26,043 bases of DNA, taken from positions 1-26,043 of the forward strand of contig DASXTB010000167.1 in the NCBI GenBank assembly GCA_036505615.1, given 5' to 3'. This stretch comes from DASXTB01 sp036505615. Its GTDB lineage: Bacteria; Acidobacteriota; UBA6911; JACQSX01. The notes under the pieces were generated by a model. The model was not told the DNA's origin. It made no database searches and worked only from the letters and a program-made list of their open reading frames with translations. The translations under genes were made by a program, and so were the position numbers. This document shows, piece after piece, positions 1 through 7,532 of the stretch; within the stretch, counting starts at the first letter, position 1, and each line of letters begins with the position of its first letter.

Positions 1-931
1 GGCGCATCCCTTTGAGGTTCTCACGAATGCGGTCAAAAACGACAATGGTGTCGTTGATGGAATAGCCGGTCAGCGTCAGCAACGCAGCCACTACGGTGAG
101 CGTGATTTCCTTGCCGGTAAGAGAGAAAAAACCCAGCGTCATGTACACGTCGTGGAACAACGCAATTATGGCCGCCACGCCATAAACAGGCTTGAATCGA
201 AACGCGATGTAAACCAGCATTCCCAGCAACGAGAAAAGAATCGCGTCTCGCGCCCGACTCTGTAAATCGCGCCCCACCTTGGGACCGACGCTTTCGCCGC
301 TCAGGACCGTGAACGAACCGAGGTAGCTGTCTTGATGGAGCCTCTCCGCAACCGGCTGTGGAACATTGACTTCCCGCAGCTGGTCATAGCTGGCCAGCAA
401 TCCACCTTTTTTCGTTCGCTGGCCGACGATGCTTCTGGCCAGCTGCGCATAATGCTCACCCGATCCGGCACGGCCCTGAAGCCGTTCCGGATCCCAACTC
501 TGCAAAGCGGACGTGAGAGCATCAACTCCCACGTTGTTAAGATCTACCTTATTAGTGGCGGCATTTCCTGAGTCGAATACCTTGCGCAGCGAGTCAAAAA
601 TCTGGTTAGATCCGCGATTCACATCTTCCGCTTCTTCGCTCTGGATACGGGCCAGCTTGATCTGAACCTCATTCTTGGACGGCTCATCGTAGGCGGTGAC
701 TTCCTCCGCCCTTACGCTGGCGTTATGGAGCGCCTGGCGAATCTTGTCGATCTCGGGCGATCGGTCAAAGCGCACATAAACCAGAGTGCCGCCCGTGAAG
801 TCCACTCCCAGTTTCGGGCCTCGTTTTACATAGAGCGAGATCGTCCCTGCCAGCGTCAACACCAGCGACAGGCCGATGAAAAACCAGCGCAGGCCTACCC
901 AGTCGACATTTACGTTCTTAAAAAGTTGCAT
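1..931 (-). CDS. secF: Protein translocase subunit SecF, 3' end cut by window edge
   Basis: SecF pairs with SecD and YajC as an inner-membrane accessory to SecYEG, using the proton gradient to help pull exported proteins across. About 310 codons are visible; the C-terminus lies outside the window. The ATG at 931-929 (MQLFKNVNVDW) has a GAGG Shine-Dalgarno about 6 nt upstream. The N-terminus has a first membrane segment (around residues 11-30), then the family motif VDFTGG and a periplasmic domain. Near the cut end come two more membrane stretches and the conserved TGYSINDTIVVFDRIREN motif of the SecD/SecF transmembrane region. The gene lies 66 bp after secD and is surely co-transcribed with it. 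Identification is very secure; only the end is unknown. Confidence 0.96.
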   Translation of the reverse strand, partial: MQLFKNVNVDWVGLRWFFIGLSLVLTLAGTISLYVKRGPKLGVDFTGGTLVYVRFDRSPEIDKIRQALHNASVRAEEVTAYDEPSKNEVQIKLARIQSEEAEDVNRGSNQIFDSLRKVFDSGNAATNKVDLNNVGVDALTSALQSWDPERLQGRAGSGEHYAQLARSIVGQRTKKGGLLASYDQLREVNVPQPVAERLHQDSYLGSFTVLSGESVGPKVGRDLQSRARDAILFSLLGMLVYIAFRFKPVYGVAAIIALFHDVYMTLGFFSLTGKEITLTVVAALLTLTGYSINDTIVVFDRIRENLKGMR

Positions 932-997
932 CTAAACCTCAAAGCCTGCCGCGACACGACTCAATTGTTATCGACAACAGGCCTACCGGAAAGTTCC

Positions 998-2599
998 CTA
1001 GATGGAAAGTTTTTCCCCCCCTCGAAGATCGAGCAGCACTCCAAACAGGGTGCGCGACACATAGACAGCCGCAAAAATGTTGGCGATCAAACCGACAGCG
1101 AGGGTTACCGCAAATCCGCGCACCGGCCCGGTTCCAAACTGAAACAGGAAGAATGCCGAAATCAAGGCCGTGATGTGGGTATCAATAATGGTAGAGAACA
1201 CCTTGTCAAAACCGGCATCAATGGAGGCCCGTATCGATTTACCAAGACGCATTTCCTCCTTGATTCGCTCGAAAATCAACACGTTCGAGTCTACCGCCAT
1301 ACCGATGGTTAGAATCACTCCCGCGATTCCGGGCAGCGTTAATGCCGCGCGAGAAGCAGCGAGCACTGCCAGAAGCACCATCAGGTTTACAATCAGCGTC
1401 GCAAACGCGTTCATTCCGGAGAACTTGTAAATAATCAGAATAGCGCCCACCACCAGCGCCAGTCCAACAATGGACGCCAGAATTCCTCGACGGATCGAAT
1501 CCAGACCCAGCGATGGACCGACCACTCGATTCTCCAGTATCGATACGCGCGCCGGCAAGGCGCCGCTGCGAAGATTCAGCGCCAGCGTTTCGGCCTGATC
1601 GATGGTGAACTGGCCGGTGATTTCCGCGGATTCCTGATCGATTCTGTCTTTGATTACCGGAGCTGAAATCACCACGCGGTCCAAGACTATTGCCAATCGT
1701 TTTCCGACATTGGCTCCGGTAACGGCGGTGAACTTCTGGACGCCCGCGCTGTTCAAGGAAAAATTAATGATGGGTGCGCCATTGATGTCCTGGCCGCGAT
1801 GGGCGGTCTTTAGATCCAGACCCGTCAGCGATGCCCCGCGACGAACCACCAGGTAGCCGGGCCGCTCACTGTTCTTCTCCTTGTAAGGCAGGATTTCATA
1901 ATCGGGAGGGATATTGTTGTTGAAGGCACGCTGCGCCTCCTCCGGCGTCGCGTAGCCGCCCGGCGGCCCCCCCTTGGCGTCGCCTGCTTCGTCGTTGTAG
2001 AGCAACCTCAACTGCAACTGGGCGGTTTGCCTAATGATGTTAATCAGGCGGCCAGGATCATCCAATCCCGGCAGTTCCACAATGATCTGATCCGCCACGG
2101 CTCCGGCTCCGTAGAGCTGAAGACTGGGTTCTGTCACTCCCAGAGCATCCACTCTCCGACGAATAGTTTCCAGAGCCTGCTGCACGGTCTGTTGTTCCAA
2201 CGTCCGGCGCGCCCCGAGTGCCATTTTCATCCGGTACTGCACGCCGTTGGGTTGATAATTGGCCTGATACTCGAATTGGCCCGAGAAATTCCTGTCCAGG
2301 ATGTCGCGTACCGCCTGGTCTCGATCCTGAGGCACTCCCGACACCACCAAGTCCAGGTCAGAAACCGTCGCTGTGGCGCCCGGGATGTTCTTATCCTTCA
2401 GCTCGCTGTTGATCCGATCCATCGCCTGATTCACTTCAGCTTCCAGAGCGTCCCGCGTAAGCACCTGAAGCACCAGGTGGATGCCCCCTTTCAAATCGAG
2501 GCCCAGCTTGATTTTGTCCCAAGGAGGCCAAAAGAAAACCGCGCTCGACACGAGCACTGCAAGAATAACGACGATGCGATAAAGGAATTTCTTACTCAT
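998..2599 (-). CDS. secD: Protein translocase subunit SecD
   Basis: SecD is the large partner of SecF in the Sec accessory complex. The chosen ATG at 2599 gives 533 residues starting MSKKFLYRIVV, so the first transmembrane helix begins almost at once. The open frame extends to a TTG at 2641, but those 14 codons show no ribosome site and approach a repeat, so I reject them. After the first helix comes the family motif LGLDLKGGIHL, then a long periplasmic region. Five C-terminal membrane segments follow, with the signature AVDSNVLIFERIKEE. No strong Shine-Dalgarno is seen at either start. Length is normal for a bacterial SecD. It is followed by secF and preceded by yajC, separated from the latter by a 187-bp gap with a palindromic repeat. 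Confidence 0.95.
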   Translation of the reverse strand: MSKKFLYRIVVILAVLVSSAVFFWPPWDKIKLGLDLKGGIHLVLQVLTRDALEAEVNQAMDRINSELKDKNIPGATATVSDLDLVVSGVPQDRDQAVRDILDRNFSGQFEYQANYQPNGVQYRMKMALGARRTLEQQTVQQALETIRRRVDALGVTEPSLQLYGAGAVADQIIVELPGLDDPGRLINIIRQTAQLQLRLLYNDEAGDAKGGPPGGYATPEEAQRAFNNNIPPDYEILPYKEKNSERPGYLVVRRGASLTGLDLKTAHRGQDINGAPIINFSLNSAGVQKFTAVTGANVGKRLAIVLDRVVISAPVIKDRIDQESAEITGQFTIDQAETLALNLRSGALPARVSILENRVVGPSLGLDSIRRGILASIVGLALVVGAILIIYKFSGMNAFATLIVNLMVLLAVLAASRAALTLPGIAGVILTIGMAVDSNVLIFERIKEEMRLGKSIRASIDAGFDKVFSTIIDTHITALISAFFLFQFGTGPVRGFAVTLAVGLIANIFAAVYVSRTLFGVLLDLRGGEKLSI

Positions 2600-2645
2600 T
2601 TTCGATCGAGAGATTTTCGCTCTCTGTGGAAGCTGTTTCAAAAAC

Positions 2646-2763
2646 TATGAACCACGGGGGACACTGGGAACACGGGAAGTTAATAATCCCTTTATCGACA
2701 AGATTTAGTGCCAATTTTGAAAACCCTTGTGGTTCCCCGTGTTCCCAGTGTCCCCCGTGGTTT
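2646..2763. repeat. Inverted repeat with 9-nt phase between yajC and secD
   Basis: Two nearly complementary arms (about 2647-2677 and 2732-2762) flank an AT-rich centre. Each arm is made of 9-nt units of the type TTCCCCGTG / TTCCCAGTG / TCCCCCGTG, or their complement. It could fold as a long hairpin in the yajC-secD transcript. A two-unit relative of the right arm occurs at about 5821-5850, so this is a dispersed repeat family rather than a local terminator. There is no U-tract typical of an intrinsic terminator. Confidence 0.8.
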
Positions 2764-2828
2764 CACAATTTTGAGATAGCCTCCTGAGGGCTCAGCCGCG
2801 AATCCTACCTGTTGAGCAGCAGCGCGCC

Positions 2829-3143
2829 TCAAGGCGTGGGATTCTCTTCGGACTGCAAACCCGCAATGGCGCTCTTTGCAACTTCGATTCTGACCTGGTC
2901 GGAGATCCGCAACAGGAAAGTTTTATCTTTGACCGTAGCAATCGTTCCATAGATACCGCCAGAAGTGATTACACGGTCACCGGACTTCAGACTGGTAATC
3001 ATTTCGTCCACTTTCTTCTGACGAGACTTCATCGGGCGGAATACCAGGAGGTAAAAAATGGCGGCAATCAGGATGATCGGCAGGAATCCGATAATCGGGG
3101 ACTGAACACCAGAAGCCTGCGCCAGTATCAAGGGGAAGTCCAT
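2829..3143 (-). CDS. yajC: Sec translocon accessory protein YajC
   Basis: YajC is a small single-span membrane protein that associates with SecDF. The 104-residue product has one hydrophobic helix (around residues 17-36, ending in the typical LVFRPMKSRQKK). A cytoplasmic domain follows with the family motif LKSGDRVITSGGIYGTI, then a short acidic tail. Length and architecture match the family. It lies 36 bp after the tgt stop codon. The tgt-yajC-secD-secF order is widespread in bacteria and supports the call. The ATG at 3143 has no obvious Shine-Dalgarno. Confidence 0.95.
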   Translation of the reverse strand: MDFPLILAQASGVQSPIIGFLPIILIAAIFYLLVFRPMKSRQKKVDEMITSLKSGDRVITSGGIYGTIATVKDKTFLLRISDQVRIEVAKSAIAGLQSEENPTP

Positions 3144-3179
3144 TGGTTACTTTGCTCAATTGTAGAGTATAAAGCGGAG

Positions 3180-4307
3180 TCAACTTCCCGCCAAGTCCCC
3201 TCCGACATATTCGTTCAGGAATCCCTTATGGAATTCGGAGAAGTTTTGGGAGGCGATACTTTGGCGAATTTTCGACATCAGGTCAAGGTAAAAGTAGACA
3301 TTGTGGAGTGTATTAAACACGCTGGACAGGATCTCCCCCGACACGAAGAGATGGCGCAGGTAAGACCTGGAAAACCGCCCGCACACGGGGCAGCCGCATC
3401 GTTCGTCGACAGGCCCCGGATCTTCAGCATAGCGGGCATTCTTTATCGAAAGGCGTCCTCTGCTGGTGAACAGATATCCATTTCTGGCGTTGCGGGTCGG
3501 CAGGACACAATCGAACATGTCCATCCCCAAAGAGACGGACTCCAGAAGGTCGGGAGGTGTGCCGGCGCCCATCAGATAACGAGGCGAGTTCTCCGGAAGC
3601 AACTCGCCACACTGGCCGGTTATTTCATACATTGCCTGTTTGGGTTCGCCGACGCTTAGTCCACCGATGGCGTATCCATCAAAGCCGATCTCCTGCAGGC
3701 CTTCAACCGACTGCGCTCGTAGATCCGGGTAAACGCTTCCCTGCGCGATGCCAAACAATGCCTGGCGCCCGTCCTGCCGGCCGGCATGGAATTGTTTGCA
3801 ACGCTTTGCCCATCGCAGCGTCAGGTCCAGAGACCTCGCGGCTTCAAAATGAGTGGCTGGATACGACGTGCATTCGTCAAGCGCCATCATGATGTCGGAG
3901 CCTAATCGCTGTTGAATCTGGATCGATTTTTCGGGACTAAAAAAATGCCGCGAACCGTCCAGATGGCTGATGAAATTGGCTCCTTCCGCACTGGTGGAAA
4001 TCAAATCACGCTGGCTGAAGATCTGAAAGCCACCGCTGTCGGTGAGTAATGCATGCGGCCACGACATGAAGTTGTGCAGGCCGCCCAGACGGGCGATTCG
4101 ATCATCTCCGGGACGGAGATAAAGATGATAGGTGTTGGCCAGAATAATTTGGGCCCCTACCGATTCCAGATAATCGTGGGGCATAGCCTTTACTGTGGCC
4201 GCCGTGCCGACAGGCATGAAGACCGGAGTTTCGACCATGCCGTGCGTCAGCGTAAGACGCCCCACTCTGGCACGAGTTTTGCCGTCTCTTTCTAGAATCT
4301 CGAACAT
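3180..4307 (-). CDS. tgt: tRNA-guanine transglycosylase (queuine/preQ1)
   Basis: Tgt exchanges guanine 34 of GUN-anticodon tRNAs for preQ1, the committed insertion step of queuosine biosynthesis. From the ATG at 4307 (MFEILERDGKTRARVGRL) the protein has 375 residues, a normal length. Visible catalytic features are Asp90 in LLTDSGGFQIFS (general acid/base), Asp266 in MFDCVLPTRNARNG (nucleophile), and the zinc site Cys304, Cys306, Cys309 in CGCPVC with His335 in NTLHN. The frame stays open upstream to 4442, but those 45 codons read through a heptad repeat (translation ATFDLRLATCDFRLATFF) and are not believable coding sequence. No clear Shine-Dalgarno precedes the ATG, and the repeat begins only about 11 nt upstream. 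No other queuosine genes are in the window. Confidence 0.95.
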   Translation of the reverse strand: MFEILERDGKTRARVGRLTLTHGMVETPVFMPVGTAATVKAMPHDYLESVGAQIILANTYHLYLRPGDDRIARLGGLHNFMSWPHALLTDSGGFQIFSQRDLISTSAEGANFISHLDGSRHFFSPEKSIQIQQRLGSDIMMALDECTSYPATHFEAARSLDLTLRWAKRCKQFHAGRQDGRQALFGIAQGSVYPDLRAQSVEGLQEIGFDGYAIGGLSVGEPKQAMYEITGQCGELLPENSPRYLMGAGTPPDLLESVSLGMDMFDCVLPTRNARNGYLFTSRGRLSIKNARYAEDPGPVDERCGCPVCGRFSRSYLRHLFVSGEILSSVFNTLHNVYFYLDLMSKIRQSIASQNFSEFHKGFLNEYVGGDLAGS

Positions 4308-4317
4308 GGAAAAGAAA

Positions 4318-4537
4318 GTCGCAAGCCGAAAGTCGCAGGTCGCAAGTCGCAGGTCGAAGGTCGCATTTAGTTTCGAGTCTCGAGTTTCGCTTCGAGTTTC
4401 CAATTGTTTTGAGTCTGTGTGATTTGGAACGCTGGATGTCAAAAAAAAAGCGGGTTCCTAACTCGAGACTCGAAACTTGGGACTCGAAACCAATGACCTG
4501 CGACCTGCGACTTTCGACCTGTAACTTGCGACTTTAT
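4318..4537. repeat. Two inverted heptad arrays between divergent tgt and flavoprotein genes
   Basis: The left side has seven consecutive 7-nt units of type GTCGCAR at 4318-4366, then about four units of type TTTCGAG to about 4398. The right side has the complements in reverse order: four ACTCGAA-type units at 4461-4488, then six ACCTGCG-type units at 4496-4537. The whole is a palindrome of two different heptad arrays, centred near 4430 on a T/A-rich loop (including a run of A at 4440-4449). It fills the divergent promoter region, and the left array reaches to within about 11 nt of the tgt start codon. Phase and units can be read directly; function is unknown. Confidence 0.85.
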
Positions 4538-4574
4538 CCGATCTGCGACTTTGTCAGTGCTAATATACCATCCC

Positions 4575-5717
4575 GTGAGAATCGCCATCATTGGGGCCGG
4601 GCCGGCCGGAAGTCTATCTGCACAGTTGTTTGCAGGAGCGGGACACGAGGTAAAACTTTTTGAGCGCAAGCCCGGCCGCGAGAAGGCTTGTGGTGGCGGC
4701 TTCACCGCGCGCGCCCTGCAAACCTGCCCGCTGCCGGGATCCGGGATCCCTCGAAATTCCATCGCGGAACTGGAATTGATTCGCGGTTCGCGAAGCACGG
4801 TCTTGCGGCTTGACGCGCCTTTTCACGTCTACGCACGGGCGCACTGTGACAGCTATTTGATGGATCGAGCGATCGAAGCCGGCGCATCCCTGCAGAGGCT
4901 GAATGTAACAGAAGTACGCCGTGTGTCCCCCGGATGGGAAGTAATCGCCGGCAACAAAAGTTTTCGTGTTGACTGGTTGGTCGGCGCCGACGGCAGCCAC
5001 AGCCGGGTACGCACAGCCTGTTCTGAACCGCTCGAACTCGCAGATTTATCGATGACATTCGGTTACTACCTTCCCGGACAATACCACCCTGGACGGGCGG
5101 TTGTGGCGCTTCTTCCCCGGTATTTCGAAGGATATCTGTGGTCATTTCCACGCACCGAACACAGCAGCGTGGGGGTAATCAACACTGCCCGCCATTCCGA
5201 ATCGAAGACACTGCGCAAATATGTTGATAATTTCCTGGACAGCTACTACCACCTGCCACCCCCTGCAAAAGACAAAATCTACGGAGCACTGGTGCCCACT
5301 TTGCGTGAGGCCACGTTGCGGTACAATCGCTGCGCCGGAGAAGACTGGGCACTGATCGGAGACGCAGGAGGATTCGTGGATTCGATTACGGGAGAGGGAA
5401 TCTACTTTTCACTGCGCAGCGCCCAACTGCTGTCTGAAGTGGCGACCGGATCATCTCTCAAGAAATTTGATGAAGTCTGGCGAGACGATTTTGGCGATGA
5501 ATTGGTTCGCTCAGCGCGCCTGAAGCGCCGCTTCTATTGCGGTCGCCGCTGGTATCCCAGTTACGCCGAGATGTTAATTCCCATCACCAGACGGAGTGCT
5601 ACGGCCAGAAAGATTGAAAGGGATTACATCGCCGGCCGGCAGGGCTATGTTGGTCTAAAGCATAGGATTTTGCGAGCAGGACCGCGAATCATCGCCGAAT
5701 TGTTGATTGGAAACTAA
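4575..5717 (+). CDS. FAD-dependent oxidoreductase, geranylgeranyl reductase family
   Basis: This is a class of flavoprotein that reduces isoprenoid chains (of chlorophyll, archaeal lipids or menaquinone) and related substrates. From the GTG at 4575 the 380-residue protein begins MRIAIIGAGPAGS, a Rossmann GxGxxG dinucleotide-binding loop at residues 7-12. ACGGGF at residues 38-43 is the Cys-Gly-Gly-Gly signature of the family. A mid-protein WLVGADGSHSRVR and a second FAD motif around residue 262 (GDAGGFVDSITGEGI) follow. The 24 nt of open frame upstream begins at a TTG and would push the Rossmann strand inward, so GTG is preferred; no Shine-Dalgarno is evident. The substrate cannot be told from sequence. 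Menaquinone or another isoprenoid lipid is likely for an acidobacterium, since no photosynthesis genes are nearby. It is a single-gene unit, divergent from tgt. Confidence 0.85.
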   Translation: MRIAIIGAGPAGSLSAQLFAGAGHEVKLFERKPGREKACGGGFTARALQTCPLPGSGIPRNSIAELELIRGSRSTVLRLDAPFHVYARAHCDSYLMDRAIEAGASLQRLNVTEVRRVSPGWEVIAGNKSFRVDWLVGADGSHSRVRTACSEPLELADLSMTFGYYLPGQYHPGRAVVALLPRYFEGYLWSFPRTEHSSVGVINTARHSESKTLRKYVDNFLDSYYHLPPPAKDKIYGALVPTLREATLRYNRCAGEDWALIGDAGGFVDSITGEGIYFSLRSAQLLSEVATGSSLKKFDEVWRDDFGDELVRSARLKRRFYCGRRWYPSYAEMLIPITRRSATARKIERDYIAGRQGYVGLKHRILRAGPRIIAELLIGN

Positions 5718-5770
5718 AATTTCGGTTTTAGAATCTCGCGAGAAAACAAGGTGTGACACGTTTGTGTCAC
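5714..5770 (+). terminator. Two small hairpins just after the flavoprotein gene
   Basis: A stem CTAAAA/TTTTAG spans 5714-5731 and overlaps the stop codon. A perfect 7-bp stem GTGACAC/GTGTCAC with a GTTT loop follows at 5753-5770. Neither is followed by a clear T-tract, so transcription termination is only possible, not shown. Confidence 0.35.
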
Positions 5771-5820
5771 GGGGCTTTCGAAATTGGCAGCAAATTCTTA
5801 TGAATAAAGGAATCATTAAA

Positions 5821-5850
5821 TTCCCCGTGTTCCCCGTGGTTCGTGGTTTT
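5821..5850. repeat. Dispersed 9-nt-phase repeat, partial copy
   Basis: Two 9-nt units TTCCCCGTG are followed by a degenerate third. They resemble the right arm of the inverted repeat in the yajC-secD gap (2732-2762). No inverted partner arm is seen here. Confidence 0.6.
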
Positions 5851-5900
5851 GAGACAATCTCCAAGCCGCCTGGGAGTTTCTACATTGATTTAAGAGAGGG

Positions 5901-6215
5901 GTGAGAGCCCGCAAAGCGGGCGCAGGCCGCTTCCAGCGGCCTTTCCCGAAGGGTCTCAGCCCAGGCCTTTCGAGGCCGGGGTGCAACGCACGAGCACAAC
6001 GATCAGCCTCGAGGCCGTTTCAACGGCCTTTTTCGCCAGGCCAGTCGGCGTTTAACGCCGCCGTAACTGACCGCCGAATATTCGAATGGCTAAAGCCGGT
6101 TGCTTGGAAGGCCGGTGAACCGGCCTTGGAGAAATTTTCTATTGCGCTGAATTCCCGGCCTCGAAAGGCCGGGGCTAAACCCTTCGGGAAAGGCCGCTGA
6201 GAGCGGCCTAGATGC
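5901..6215. repeat. Array of GC-rich hairpins bounded by an inverted composite module
   Basis: This fills the gap between two converging genes and holds no credible gene. Clear stem-loops include GCCCGC/GCGGGC (5907-5921), AGGCCGCT/AGCGGCCT (5924-5942), GAGGCCGTT/AACGGCC (about 6011-6028), AGGCCGGT/ACCGGCCT (about 6109-6126), CCCGGCCT/AGGCCGGG (6154-6173) and AGGCCGCT/AGCGGCCT (6191-6209). The outer parts (5924-5981 and 6154-6209) are inverted copies of one module: a GGCCGCT hairpin, then CCCGAAGGG, then a GGCCTTTCGAGGCC hairpin. The same module elements recur at 25588-25689. The open frames through the array are palindrome artefacts. It may act as a two-way terminator for the converging genes, but the complexity exceeds that need. 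Confidence 0.85.
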
Positions 6216-6230
6216 GACGTGACTTAGGAG

Positions 6231-7244
6231 TTACCAATACCCTGCGGGGATCCGATAAAGCGAATTAGAATCGGCCAGGATCAGATCGTTACCAGGCGTG
6301 ATGGCGAGTCCGACAAGCATGGTACTGCTTAGAATTTTTTCCACTTTACGCTCCGGCCCAATAGCGAAGATCCCGCGCTCGCCTTTGTAGCTGCCGGCCA
6401 CCAGCAAGCGTCCCGACGAATCAAACGCTATCCCCTGCGGGCGACCGATTCCGCGAAAGAACACCTTGGGTTTCCTGTCCTTGCCGATTTCGTAGATGCC
6501 GTCCTGCGTGGCCAACGTAGGGCCGCTCACAAATAGAACTCCGTCTTGCCTCATAGCCAGATGAAATGCGGAAACACTGGGTTCGATTTCGCATAGAACT
6601 TCATCTCTGCCCGTCGGATCCAACTTGTGAATCGGGCCGCCACGATCGCCGACATAGAGATTACCGGCTGCATCCAGCGCCACGCCCGTGGCGATTCCTA
6701 AATTCTCGGCAAACTTTTCTATCTTCCTGCTCATATCGGACTTGTATACGGTCCCGGTATGCCTGCTGGAGATGTAAATTGTGTCGTCTGGACCCACAAC
6801 GATGCCCGTCGCGTTGAGAATATCTGCAAGGAAGGGCTCTTTGGCATCCGACTGGGCGCTGATCCGATAGACAGAAAAAGGAACACTCGCCCCTCTGGGT
6901 CCGCTAAATGTGACATAGATGTTTCCGGCTTTGTCTGTTGCAGGATTGGCAACCGGATTGAGTTCGGCAGCAATTTGACTGCCGATATACACCGTAATGG
7001 ACGAGCTCGAAGCTCCTCGCTGCTCGGCGGTTACTGAGCATTTCCCCGCTACGGCCGGAACGCGGGCCAACATGGACTTCGACGAGACCCCTAACAACGC
7101 CGCGCGCCGGGAGTCAAACGAAACCGCGACGTCGCCGCCTGACGCGTCGATCCCTTCCACGGCAATTCGGACGAGTCCCCCCGGGAGAGCGACTTTCGGC
7201 TCGATGCCCCTGATACGCGGCTTGCCCATCTTGGGGCGAATCAT
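6231..7244 (-). CDS. TIG/NHL-repeat beta-propeller protein (gluconolactonase-like)
   Basis: The function is not known. From the ATG at 7244 the product has 337 residues. The first 95 or so (PRIRGIEPKVALPGGLVRIAVEG...) resemble an IPT/TIG immunoglobulin-like domain. The rest is about six NHL/SMP-30-like blades, each with a phrase such as GIATGVALDAAGNLYVGD, GRPQGIAFDSSGRLLVAG or VGLAITPGNDLILADS. No signal peptide is seen from this start. The frame is open up to 7442, but the extra 66 residues are translated from an 8-nt repeat and low-complexity DNA (LTHSPTPAVPLPHG), so I reject them. A weak GGTG lies just upstream of the ATG. Such propellers bind ligands or proteins, and a few are lactonases. 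The gene is divergent from uvrA and converges on the flavoprotein gene. Confidence 0.75.
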   Translation of the reverse strand: MIRPKMGKPRIRGIEPKVALPGGLVRIAVEGIDASGGDVAVSFDSRRAALLGVSSKSMLARVPAVAGKCSVTAEQRGASSSSITVYIGSQIAAELNPVANPATDKAGNIYVTFSGPRGASVPFSVYRISAQSDAKEPFLADILNATGIVVGPDDTIYISSRHTGTVYKSDMSRKIEKFAENLGIATGVALDAAGNLYVGDRGGPIHKLDPTGRDEVLCEIEPSVSAFHLAMRQDGVLFVSGPTLATQDGIYEIGKDRKPKVFFRGIGRPQGIAFDSSGRLLVAGSYKGERGIFAIGPERKVEKILSSTMLVGLAITPGNDLILADSNSLYRIPAGYW

Positions 7245-7285
7245 ATCACCAACAACGCCGTGCCCGTGAGGAAGCGGCACTGCAG

Positions 7286-7317
7286 GAGTGGGTGAGTGGG
7301 TGAGCGAGAGAGCGGGA
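7286..7317. repeat. Octad repeat upstream of the propeller gene
   Basis: Four consecutive 8-nt units of type GAGTGGGT (third and fourth degenerate to GAGCGAGA/GAGCGGGA) lie in the divergent gap between the NHL gene and uvrA. No inverted partner arm is obvious. Confidence 0.65.
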
Positions 7318-7413
7318 GAAGGGGGCTGGAAGCCCAGAAGGTCTAAAAAAATATTTGCCAGTACCGGCGACCCTGTGTGGTCGCCCGCTTCTCCCTTATT
7401 GGCATCTGTTCGT

Positions 7414-7443
7414 TTGACACTCGGCAAGCGGCTTCCGTACACT
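7414..7443 (+). promoter_or_regulatory. Putative sigma-70 promoter of uvrA
   Basis: A perfect -35 TTGACA (7414-7419), an 18-nt spacer and a -10 TACACT (7438-7443) predict a start near 7450 and a leader of about 83 nt before the uvrA ATG. No LexA-type operator was recognised around it. The call rests on consensus match and position only. Confidence 0.5.
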
Positions 7444-7532
7444 AAAGTTTTTTGATTGCGAGCAATAAGCCAGTGTATGGCATGGGGGCGGGCGCTCCCA
7501 GGTACTCTTGCTCCTGACCACTGTTACCTTGT

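Noticed and set aside
725..1312. Plus-strand open frame of 195 codons.
   Set aside because: It lies antisense to secF and secD, whose protein motifs are unmistakable.
2600..2641. TTG start for secD.
   Set aside because: There is no ribosome site, and the ATG at 2599 puts the first membrane helix at the expected place.
4308..4442. A 45-codon N-terminal extension of tgt.
   Set aside because: It is the translation of the heptad repeat; the true family N-terminus starts at the ATG at 4307.
5901..6200. Open frame of 99 codons through the hairpin array.
   Set aside because: Stop-free only because of GC-rich palindromes; no family resemblance and highly repetitive translation.
7245..7442. A 66-codon N-terminal extension of the propeller protein.
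   Set aside because: It reads through an octad repeat and low-complexity DNA with no domain or signal peptide.
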